Source: Tridacna crocea (taxonomy: Eukaryota; Mollusca; Bivalvia; Cardiida; Cardiidae). From it: a stretch of DNA of 64,000 bases. The notes below the pieces were generated by a model, which was not told the origin of the DNA, made no database searches, and saw nothing but the letters and a program-made list of their open reading frames with translations. The DNA lies in NCBI GenBank assembly GCA_943736015.1, contig OX031066.1:10358245-10422244 (forward strand), in the 5' to 3' direction. Shown one piece after another: positions 56,510 through 64,000 of the stretch; position 1 is the first letter of the stretch; every line of letters begins with the position of its first letter. A program made the position numbers and the translations under genes.

Positions 56510-58013
56510 TACTCAAAGAAAAAAGAAACGCAACTTTTTCAAAATTATATATATTATGTCCATGCAATGAAACGTCGTTCTTTCTATAATTGGTCATCAC
56601 TATCGATATTTACTCACTTTGTTTTAGTAAATGTAACCCATGCGTTATGCCGTATTCAGCAAATTTAATTTTTCACGTGCACGTTGCACTGAACAACTTG
56701 TATGTGAGAACCTATTCAAATTTCATCGTAGGATTTACCATACAGGCTCAAGTACAAATAATCCAGACTTTTTTAGCGTTTTTATGCGGTTATTGCTATG
56801 CCACGCTTAAGCAAAGAACAGCGCGAACACGCCGTCAGGATGCTGATGAACGGGACTTCGCAACGCCAAGTTGCAGCGCAACTACGGGTTCATAAAAGTA
56901 CCATATCTCGAATGGTTAAACGTTTGAGGGAAACTGGTACTACTGCCGATGGCCAAAGATCAGGCCGTCCTCGTGCCACTACACGTCAGGAAGACGCTTA
57001 TATACGCCTGACACATCTACGTCAGCGGTTTCGTACAGCCACTGAAACCGCAGCGCACATGAGAGGAGTTCGTGTGAGTGCTAGGACTGTAAGAAACCGT
57101 CTGCGTGAATTCGGCTTAAATGCCAGGAGGCCGTATGTTGGGTTGCCGCTGACCCCGGATAGACGACGTCGCCGTATGGAATGGCTTACTGCCCACCGTC
57201 CGGGCGTATTTTCTCTTCGGCAATGGAGAGAAGTCTTATTCTCTGACGAGTCCCGTTTCTTGCTGTATCGTTCAGACAGAAGAACTCGTGTCTACTGACG
57301 TCGAGGTGAACGTTTCTCAGACGCTTGTGTGGTGGAGTGTGATCGCTTTGGAGGTGGTGGGTTGATGGTGTGGGCAGGCATATCACATGGGCAAAAAACT
57401 CCACTCATATTCATAGAAGGATCTTTGACAGCTGTTTGTTACAGGGACACTGTGCTGCAACCGATCGTCGTCCCATTCGTGCAACGTCACAACGTCACTT
57501 TCCAGCACGACAATGCACGGCCACATGTTGCTAGGATATGCCAAGCCTACCTGGCCGACAACAACGTGAATGTTATGCCTTGGCCGGCGTTCAGTCCCGA
57601 TCTTTCGCCGATTGAACATCTTTGGGATATTTTGGACAGACGTGTACGTAAACGGAATCCACCGCCGACGTCACACGATGAGCTGAGACAAGCACTCACT
57701 GAGGAGTGGGAAAACATCACTATCAGACAGGTGAACGGTCTGATCAATTCCATGCACAGACGGATTAGAGCTGCAATGGCTGCCAACGGGGGCCATACTC
57801 GGTATTAGACATTTGAACGGCGCATTCGCCACCCTTATGTCATAAAAGCTGCAATATTTATCAATGTGCGTTTGGTTTCGTGTCAAGAAAAGTTACAGTG
57901 AAAGAAAGCCTCTTGTGTTGTTATTTCAAGAATGAAATCAGTTTATATTGTGAATAAATTTACATTTAAATTCTGTGCTTAATCTAGAGTTGCGTTTCTT
58001 TTTTCCCTTAGTA
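56510..58013 (+). mobile_element. Tc1-like transposon, nearly intact
   Basis: Terminal inverted repeats (tactcaaagaaaaaagaaac gcaact at the left; the same with two or three differences, inverted, at the right) are bounded by TA on both sides. The single internal gene occupies 56798-57808. The 288-bp 5' and 205-bp 3' noncoding parts show no further repeats. Good TIR identity and a single stop in the gene point to a recent insertion. Confidence 0.9.
56798..57808 (+). pseudogene. Tc1-like DD34E transposase with one premature stop
   Basis: Cut-and-paste transposase. It would bind the element's TIRs and move it into TA sites. The frame has 336 codons, a normal Tc1 length. Residues 1-60 form the first helix-turn-helix (SKEQREHAVRMLMNG, QRQVAAQLRVHKSTISR), followed by a GRPR hook at about 56-59. 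A second helix-turn-helix lies at about 75-115 (VSARTVRNRLREFG). The catalytic domain has SDESRF (D150), QHDNARPH (D238) and SPDLSPIEHLWD (E273), with 34 residues between the last two. Start: the only ATG before the helix-turn-helix. At codon 167, TGA replaces what is CGA (Arg) in the RVYRRRGERF motif, a C-to-T change. There is no frameshift. The protein could be made only by read-through, so I call it a pseudogene, recently inactivated. Confidence 0.88.
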
Positions 58014-58047
58014 TACATTATAGGAGCATATAAACGAGCCTTGAGTT

Positions 58048-58458
58048 TTTATACGCCCGGAGGGTCGTATTATGTTATACCCCCGGTCGTCCGTCCGTCC
58101 GTCCGTCCGTCCGTCCGTCTGTCCGTCTGTCCGTCCGTCCCTCCGTCCGTCCGTTAGCAATTTCTTGTGTGCGCAACTCCTCCTACAGTTTTCATCGGAA
58201 TTATTTGAAACTTGCCACAAAGAATCTCCATCATGTCTAGTTGTGCACCTGGGTCTTAGAATTTTGATCGCTGTTTGCATTCCAAAATTATCTGCCCTTG
58301 ATTTCTGAAATAACCAACTTTTCACTTTGAATTTTTGTTCAGGCCATTACTTTCATACCATAAAAGGTATCAAATTGAAACTACATACACTGATAGAACA
58401 CATTATGGAGAAGTGCAGTGCACATGAAACATAACTCTGCCATTTTTAGTTTTTGAAC
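58048..58458 (+). mobile_element. Pearl/HINE-like element B, cut by the retrotransposon
   Basis: 5' end tatacgcccggagggtcgta ttatg, then the microsatellite, then the first core repeat (cttgccacaaagaatctcca; gccattactttcataccata aaagg). Homology with the copy at 39437 stops at about 58458 after aactctgccatttttag, where retrotransposon sequence begins. The 3' part should lie beyond the window. Confidence 0.75.
58086..58154 (+). repeat. (GTCC)n microsatellite
   Basis: About 17 tetranucleotide units, mostly GTCC with occasional GTCT and CTCC. It sits at the position where pearl elements carry their microsatellite. Confidence 0.95.
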
Positions 58459-59071
58459 CCCCAGCTGGGCGGGGGGGATAGAAATAGCTCAGCTGTCGCA
58501 CTATAGCAGGGGTAAGACCCCCCCCCCCCCCCCACTGTGCCTGCCTGTTTGCCGTGGGCTGCAACTGGTGTCGTTCGATGACGGGATCCTGGTGGTTGAG
58601 TGGATTCAGAGTATGGCCCTTTGATAGCTCTGTTTTTGCAACACACCACTTTGGCCTTGAACTGAACTAAACGAGGGGTCGGGAAGGCCCGTCCTGATCA
58701 ATCGGCTGGTCACGCCGAGCCCTAGGGTGTTTCTGTGTCTCTGTTTTCTTTTAGAAGTACATACACATAAAAATAAAATTCATGTCTCTTCTCTACCATC
58801 AGTAGCTGTATATCAAAACCCTAGAAGGCGGTGGCTCATGGGCTAATCGGTTGAAAGAATGGTGTTTGGTTGACACTTGTAAATGCCCAAAGACAGTCAA
58901 TGCTTGGTGTGACATTCTGCGGGCCTACATTTGTCCAGTCTAGCCCTTTCACTTCGAGTATATCACCGATGTATCCTTGTCATGATCTGAGTTGGGTTTC
59001 CCCAGATCATGTCCCCTTGTTGGGCTCCGGGGCGGGTGGGGAACATCGGTGATGAACCCTATCAAATAAAC

Positions 59072-60586
59072 ATGGCAACACAAAAGAAAGCCAAGCGTGT
59101 TCTTTCTGACTCTGATTCAGAGTCAGACATATCATTCAATACAAAAACAACATTTGCTCGTTTTATTGTAGTAGATGCGGTTGATCCAACCAAGCCCATC
59201 TCAAAACTTTCTCCATTTGTTATAGAGAAGACAGTTTCTTCCATTTTAGGCACACCAAAATCTGTGAAAAAACTAAAAAATGACACTTTGCTTGTTGAAT
59301 GTCATTCTCAACAGCAAGCCAAAAATCTCCTAGGTCATAAAAGATTTCACAATTTGGATGTAAAAGTTTACCCTCACAAAACTCTTAACACCAGTAAAGG
59401 AGTCATCAGATGTAAGGAACTATCCTACTGTGACTCGGTGGAAGAGATTAAAAGTAACCTGAAATCTCAGGCTGTGTCTGAGGTCAAACGGATCTCTATT
59501 TTCAGGAATGGTATGCGTAGAGATACAAATACCTATGTCCTTACCTTTTGTACACCAGTTCTTCCAGCTTCCATCAAAATAGGATTTCAATCTGTGAAGG
59601 TTGATGTGTATGTGCCTAACCCTCTGCGCTGTTATAAATGCCAGAGGTACGGCCATCACGAAAGTAATTGCAAAAGCACACCTGTCTGTCCAAAATGTGC
59701 TTTTGAGGGCCCTGACCATGAGCCTAATACTTGCAATAACCCTGTTCTCTGTTTTAATTGCAAGTCCAATCATCCAGTCTTTTCGAAAGAGTGCTCAGTC
59801 TGGAAGGATGAAAAAGAAATCCTATCTATAAAATATAAAGAAAATATTCCTTTTGTGGAAGCACGAAAGATCATTGAAAAACGCAGAAATGACCAAACAT
59901 TGTTGAATTGTTCAACATCCTATGCAAAAGTGTCTTCTGCAACATCCGGAAAGGAACATTGCTCTACTTGTGAACTCTTGGCAAAGAAACTTCTTGAAAA
60001 GTTTCCAGAAATGGCCAATGAGTTAAAAAGCTTAGTTCCTGATATTCAACCTTCCGTACCTCCAAAGCCTTCAAAACAGACACAGCCTACTCCCAAACCC
60101 ACCACTTCATCCACTACACTAAAAACACCATCTACCCCTTCTCAAAGTATTTCTTCGAAAAAACCTTCAAAGACATCTACCTCTGTGCAAAACATCTCAC
60201 AAAAAGCTTCAAAACCATCTCCCCCTTCACAACAGACACCAAAGAAACCACAACCTCCATCTTCACAGTCTACAACCAAATCCAACGTCTCATCTAAAGA
60301 CAATCCGAATCATACACCCCTACCTCCTAAAAGGTCTTCTTCAAAATCTAAACCACAATCTAAAGATAACCAAGGATCTTGTGAGATCACAGTCAAAGTA
60401 AATGATCCTGTCCCTACGTCCAACAGATTTTCGGAGCTAGAGGACATGGACGCAGATACTGAAAATCTGGAAGGTGAGGCTTCAGATTCAGAAGCCTCTA
60501 TCTGGTCCACTTCCAAAGATCTTTGGAACAAGGATTTTGACGCGTGGCAATCATCCAAAGCCGAGACATCTGTAATTAAATCTTAA
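59072..60586 (+). CDS. Retrotransposon ORF1p (gag-like, zinc knuckles)
   Basis: Nucleic-acid-binding protein that would coat the element's RNA and assist target-primed reverse transcription. About 504 residues. I chose the ATG at 59072 (MATQKKAKRV) over the upstream in-frame ATG at 59009, because the upstream residues look like untranslated leader. Order: a Ser/Asp-rich start, an RRM-like alpha/beta region (about 25-180, FIVVDAVDPTKP, NLDVKVYPHKTLN), three zinc knuckles at about 187-250 (CYKCQRYGHHESNC; CPKCAFEGPDHEPNTC; CFNCKSNHPVFSKEC), then a long Pro/Ser/Thr/Lys-rich linker (about 330-460) and an acidic C-terminus (SELEDMDADTENLEGEASDS). There are no stops or frameshifts. ORF2 follows 72 bases downstream in another frame, so ORF2 is probably translated by reinitiation or a similar mechanism. 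Confidence 0.88.
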   Translation: MATQKKAKRVLSDSDSESDISFNTKTTFARFIVVDAVDPTKPISKLSPFVIEKTVSSILGTPKSVKKLKNDTLLVECHSQQQAKNLLGHKRFHNLDVKVYPHKTLNTSKGVIRCKELSYCDSVEEIKSNLKSQAVSEVKRISIFRNGMRRDTNTYVLTFCTPVLPASIKIGFQSVKVDVYVPNPLRCYKCQRYGHHESNCKSTPVCPKCAFEGPDHEPNTCNNPVLCFNCKSNHPVFSKECSVWKDEKEILSIKYKENIPFVEARKIIEKRRNDQTLLNCSTSYAKVSSATSGKEHCSTCELLAKKLLEKFPEMANELKSLVPDIQPSVPPKPSKQTQPTPKPTTSSTTLKTPSTPSQSISSKKPSKTSTSVQNISQKASKPSPPSQQTPKKPQPPSSQSTTKSNVSSKDNPNHTPLPPKRSSSKSKPQSKDNQGSCEITVKVNDPVPTSNRFSELEDMDADTENLEGEASDSEASIWSTSKDLWNKDFDAWQSSKAETSVIKS

Positions 60587-60658
60587 CCAGTCTATTTTAA
60601 AATGCATTGGTTTACGACCTCGTTTTTTACTATAGTCTTTATACTTTCCTCATGCACT

Positions 60659-63600
60659 ATGGATACCATAATCCAGTGGAATTGTCGAGGTCTGAAGTCA
60701 AACTTTGACGAACTTTCACTTTTAATCAATGAGCACAAACCAGTTGCTGTTTGTCTGCAAGAAACCTTCCTTAAACGGGAGGATGATATCACTATCAAAT
60801 ATCATTCTGTTTACAACAAGATTTTTACCGAACGTGAAAAAGCCAGAGGAGGTGTTTCTATTATTGTAAACAACAACATTCCTCACAAAGTTATCTCTTT
60901 AAATACAAACCTGCAAGCTGTTGCTGTCAGGTTATCTATACACAGTGCTGTTACACTGTGTTCTTTATATCTCCCGCCAAGCATACCTATCAATGAGACC
61001 AATCTGAATGATCTCATTTCACAATTGCCATCCCCCTATATTCTTGCTGGGGACTTTAATGGTCACAATGTTATGTGGGGTTGCAATGACACCAACCAGA
61101 GAGGTCTCCAGTTGGAGAACTTCATTTCGAACAACTCTCTGTCTTTCATGAATGATAACAAATCCAAAACCTACTTACATCCAGCAACTGGATCTTACTC
61201 TTCCATTGATTTAACATTATGCAGCCCAGTCTTACTTCCCAATTTTACTTGGAAAGTGACTGAGGATTTGTGTGGAAGTGATCACTTCCCCATTATCTTT
61301 TCATCTACACAACCGTCCAGCAGTGTACGACCGCAGAAATGGAAGCTTTCCAAAGCCAATTGGAATAAATTTGAAACCCTATGTGAACAGACCATTACAC
61401 ATGATAAATTTAGAAATTGCGATGATCCTGCTAAACTTTTCACTTCCCTATTAATTGATGCAGCTAAACAGTCCGTCCCTCAGACCTCGACAAACCCAAA
61501 ACGACCTGACAAGCCTTGGTACAATGATGATTGTAAACAGGCTGTCAGAGACAGAAAACAGGCCCTTAGAAAATTTAACCTCAGGCCTACCAAAGAAAAT
61601 CTCGACTTATTTCGTATTTCCAGGGAAAAAGCCCGTCGTACCATTAGAGAAAGTAAGCGTAAGGCTTGGAGACAGTATGTCTCTAAATTAAATAGTAGAA
61701 CTACTACTAAAAAAACCTGGGACATGATCAGAAAGATCAATGGCAAAGGCCAGACCCCTGTTAGTCACCTTGAGGTTAACAATACTTCGTTGGAATCTCC
61801 CCAGGATATAGCTGATGCTCTTGCTAACACCTTTTGCAAAAAGTCTTCCTCTGCAAACTATTCAGAAAAGTTTCAGAGGAATAAAGCTAGAGAAGAAAAG
61901 AAAAAGCTTAATTTCAAGTCTTCGAATTCAGAGCATTTTAATAAACTCTTCACTTTTAAAGAATTAAAATCTGCTCTGAATAAAGCTCATGATTCTTCTC
62001 CTGGCCCAGATAAAGTTCATTACCAGTTTTTAAAACGCTTCCCTTTTACTTCCCTCTCAGTTTTACTTGATATTTTTAATGATATCTGGCAGTCAGGTGA
62101 TTTTCCTGCATCTTGGCGGGAGGCACTTGTCATTCCTATCCCAAAACCTGGCAAAGATGCTAGTGACCCGGCTAACTATCGGCCAATAGCTCTTACTAGT
62201 TGTCTCTGCAAGACCCTAGAACGTATGGTCAACGACAGGCTTGTCTGGTTTTTAGAGAAGAACAACCTCATCGTTGATGTACAGAGTGGATTTCGTCGCC
62301 AGCGTGGCACCATAGATCATCTTGTCCGCTTTGAAACCTTTGTCAGAGAAGCCTTTATTAATAGACAGCATGTAGTATCTGTCTTTTTCGACCTTGAAAG
62401 CGCTTACGATACAACTTGGAAATACGGAATTATGAAAGACTTGCATGACTTTGGTCTTCGAGGCCGTCTTCCTCTTTTTATTTCAGCCTTCTTGGATGAA
62501 CGTCTTTGCCGTGTCCGAGTTGGTAATACTGTCTCGGGAGCCCGTGAACAGGAGATGGGTGTACCCCAAGGATGTATTCTCTCTGTTACACTTTTCAGTG
62601 TGAAAATAAACAGTATAGTCAAAGCTATCTGTCCTGGTGTAGACTGTTCCCTCTATGTTGATGACTTCGTCATATGCTTCAGATCTCGAAATATGAATAT
62701 TATTGAGAGACAACTTCAGCAATGTCTCAACAAATTGCAAACATGGTCTGATGAAAATGGCTTCAAATTTTCAAAGTCCAAAACTAAGTGCATGCACCTC
62801 TGTAATCTACGAGGTGTTCATCCAGATCCTGAACTTTATCTGGACAAAACTAAAATTGAAGTCGTTTCCGAGTTTAAATTTCTTGGAGTCATCTTTGACA
62901 GAAAGCTTTCTTTCCTTCCTCACATCACTGCACTTAAAAAGAAGTGCAAGAAGGCTCTTAATCTTCTTAAGGTTGTGGCTCATTCTGAATTGGGAGCAGA
63001 CCGTAAAGTCCTCTTGCGGCTTTATCGGTCTTTAGTTCGCTCCAAGTTGGACTATGGATCTGTTGTATACGGATCGGCCCGTAAATCCTATCTGAAAATT
63101 CTCGATTCCATACATCACGAAGGTCTACGTCTTGTACTTGGAGCTTTCAGAACTTCTCCCGTCAATAGTCTGTATGTTGAGGCTAATGAACCTTCTCTTT
63201 CTTACAGGAGAGAAAAACTCTCACTTCAATATATTTTAAAACTTAAGTCGAATCGTTTTAATCCAACTCATAACGTTGTCTTTAAACCTGAATATAAACG
63301 TCTCTTTGAAAGGAAACCAAATGTTATTCCTCCATTTGGTATCCGCATGGAGCCCATTGTAGATAACCTTGGCATAGACACCGAGTCTATTGCCGACTAT
63401 AAAATCTCTGAAATCCCTCCATGGACACTAAACAGTGCAGAATTCAGATTTGACCTTGCATCTGACAAAAAATCTGTCACGGATAGAACTGTATTTCATG
63501 CTAGATACAACGAGATAAAGGAGCATTATTTTTCCTTCAAACCCATCTATACAGATGGATCTAAAGAAGGCAATTCTGTAGCAGCTGCCGCTGTTTATGG

Positions 63601-64000
63601 ACAAAGGAACTTAAAATGCCGCCTTCCAAACAACTCCTCTATCTTCTCTGCTGAAATTAAAGCAGTAGATCTGGCCCTTAATCTAGTTGAAAGTTCTAAT
63701 TCCAACCGTTTTATTATCTTTTCAGACTCTTTGTCAACATTACAGGCCCTTTCAAATCAACGACTTGAGAATCCTTTAATCTGCAGTTTACTTAAAAGGA
63801 TCTCACAAATTTCTTCTAAGAATAGATTGGTGTTCTGCTGGCTTCCAAGTCATGTAGGCATCAAAGGCAATGAAAATGCCGATAGGTCTGCCAAATCTGC
63901 ACTTAACCTTCCCATTTCAGATTTTAAAGTTCCACACACTGATTTTAAATCCACCGTTTTATCACATATCCAATCTTCTTGGCAATCCCAGTGGGATGCT
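60659..64000 (+). CDS. Retrotransposon ORF2p: endonuclease, reverse transcriptase, RNase H (3' truncated by window)
   Basis: Enzyme that would nick target DNA and copy the element RNA into the genome. I read 1,114 codons in one frame from ATG 60659 to the last base, with no stop. Endonuclease: WNCRGL (7-12), QET (E35), AGDFNGHN (D132, N134), SIDLTLCSP, GSDHFP (D208, H209). Reverse transcriptase: AHDSSPGPDKVHY, YRPIALTSCLCKTLER, motif A SVFFDLESAYDTTW (D578), GVPQGCILSVTLF, motif C YVDD (D668, D669), FLGVIFDR. RNase H: IYTDGS (D966), AEIKAVDLAL (E999), IFSDS (D1023), GNENADRSAK (D1075). All expected catalytic acids are present. Minor oddities are Ser where I expect Lys in FDLEKAYD, and Cys where I expect Ser in PQGS. 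The start lies 72 bases after ORF1. The C-terminus is not in the window. Confidence 0.92.
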   Translation, partial: MDTIIQWNCRGLKSNFDELSLLINEHKPVAVCLQETFLKREDDITIKYHSVYNKIFTEREKARGGVSIIVNNNIPHKVISLNTNLQAVAVRLSIHSAVTLCSLYLPPSIPINETNLNDLISQLPSPYILAGDFNGHNVMWGCNDTNQRGLQLENFISNNSLSFMNDNKSKTYLHPATGSYSSIDLTLCSPVLLPNFTWKVTEDLCGSDHFPIIFSSTQPSSSVRPQKWKLSKANWNKFETLCEQTITHDKFRNCDDPAKLFTSLLIDAAKQSVPQTSTNPKRPDKPWYNDDCKQAVRDRKQALRKFNLRPTKENLDLFRISREKARRTIRESKRKAWRQYVSKLNSRTTTKKTWDMIRKINGKGQTPVSHLEVNNTSLESPQDIADALANTFCKKSSSANYSEKFQRNKAREEKKKLNFKSSNSEHFNKLFTFKELKSALNKAHDSSPGPDKVHYQFLKRFPFTSLSVLLDIFNDIWQSGDFPASWREALVIPIPKPGKDASDPANYRPIALTSCLCKTLERMVNDRLVWFLEKNNLIVDVQSGFRRQRGTIDHLVRFETFVREAFINRQHVVSVFFDLESAYDTTWKYGIMKDLHDFGLRGRLPLFISAFLDERLCRVRVGNTVSGAREQEMGVPQGCILSVTLFSVKINSIVKAICPGVDCSLYVDDFVICFRSRNMNIIERQLQQCLNKLQTWSDENGFKFSKSKTKCMHLCNLRGVHPDPELYLDKTKIEVVSEFKFLGVIFDRKLSFLPHITALKKKCKKALNLLKVVAHSELGADRKVLLRLYRSLVRSKLDYGSVVYGSARKSYLKILDSIHHEGLRLVLGAFRTSPVNSLYVEANEPSLSYRREKLSLQYILKLKSNRFNPTHNVVFKPEYKRLFERKPNVIPPFGIRMEPIVDNLGIDTESIADYKISEIPPWTLNSAEFRFDLASDKKSVTDRTVFHARYNEIKEHYFSFKPIYTDGSKEGNSVAAAAVYGQRNLKCRLPNNSSIFSAEIKAVDLALNLVESSNSNRFIIFSDSLSTLQALSNQRLENPLICSLLKRISQISSKNRLVFCWLPSHVGIKGNENADRSAKSALNLPISDFKVPHTDFKSTVLSHIQSSWQSQWDA

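Larger units (their letters stand above)
58459..64000 (+). mobile_element. Non-LTR retrotransposon with RNase H (I/Nimb-like group), 3' end outside
   Basis: Layout: a 5' untranslated region of about 610 bases including a 16-base C run (58518-58533), ORF1 (59072-60586), a 72-base spacer, and ORF2 from 60659 to the window edge. An apurinic-type endonuclease, reverse transcriptase and C-terminal RNase H in one ORF2, with a gag-like zinc-knuckle ORF1, places it with the I supergroup; Nimb is my best guess. The 5' end is defined by the interruption of a pearl-like element. Confidence 0.85.

Noticed and set aside
57186-57886. Minus-strand frames inside the Tc1 transposon
   Set aside because: They are antisense shadows of the transposase gene.
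59009-59071. Upstream ATG at 59009 as the ORF1 start
   Set aside because: The extra 21 residues are Gly/Pro/Trp-rich leader translation, and MATQKKAKRV at 59072 begins the protein-like part.
62404-62740. Minus-strand frames in ORF2, and the plus-strand frame at 62703-63035
   Set aside because: They are out-of-frame shadows of the ORF2 reading frame.

Overview
The window looks like eukaryotic, intron-and-repeat-rich, AT-rich DNA from a marine or freshwater bivalve mollusc. This is an inference. It rests on element types that are abundant in bivalves: pearl/HINE-like elements with a GTCC-type microsatellite and 145-160 bp core repeats, tRNA-derived SINE remnants, a DDE_Tnp4/SWIM transposase fossil, and an RNase H-bearing non-LTR retrotransposon. 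I found no host gene that I can name, and no rRNA gene, intact tRNA gene or CRISPR array. Nearly all recognisable content is mobile or tandemly repeated.

Layout. 1-3.9 kb is pyrimidine-biased low-complexity DNA (CTGT and CACT runs, a 157-bp duplication). 4.05-7.26 kb is a satellite of about 40 copies of a 79-bp unit. 8.75-9.57 kb is a 50-bp tandem array with a 148-bp higher-order unit. From 9.7 to 54.4 kb the sequence is peppered with about 30 copies of a roughly 225-bp TTAA-flanked, palindrome-centred MITE (family 1 here) and three copies of a sister family (family 2). The two families share outer termini but have different hairpin cores. Their copies often abut through a single shared TTAA and split, or are split by, other elements. 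Between them lie pearl/HINE-like elements (14.7-17.0, 20.0-21.1, 24.6, 25.7-26.5, 30.7-31.1, 39.4-40.5, 58.05-58.46 kb), a broken DDE_Tnp4/SWIM transposase gene (18.75-23.1 kb), a pogo-like deletion derivative (34.6-35.5 kb), a mariner fossil (about 39.2-39.44 kb), other TIR elements (27.6-28.0, 28.1-29.6, 40.8-41.3 kb), several foldbacks (47.1-47.8, 52.6, 53.4 kb) and tRNA-like SINE pieces.

The right end holds the two best-preserved elements. One is a Tc1-like transposon of about 1.5 kb (56510-58013), with TIRs, a TA duplication and a 336-codon transposase interrupted by a single TGA. The other is a non-LTR retrotransposon entering at about 58459 and running off the window. Its ORF1 is gag-like with three zinc knuckles. 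Its ORF2 (endonuclease, reverse transcriptase, RNase H) is open for all 1,114 codons visible. It sits inside a pearl-like element, so it is the younger insertion.

The observations most worth following are these: paralogous MITE sites where the element lies in opposite orientations; MITEs joined through one TTAA; and three unrelated minisatellite-bearing families that all end in a GC hairpin followed by CTTGTTT, as expected of Helentron-mobilised elements. Coordinates of repeats were read by eye and may be off by a few bases.
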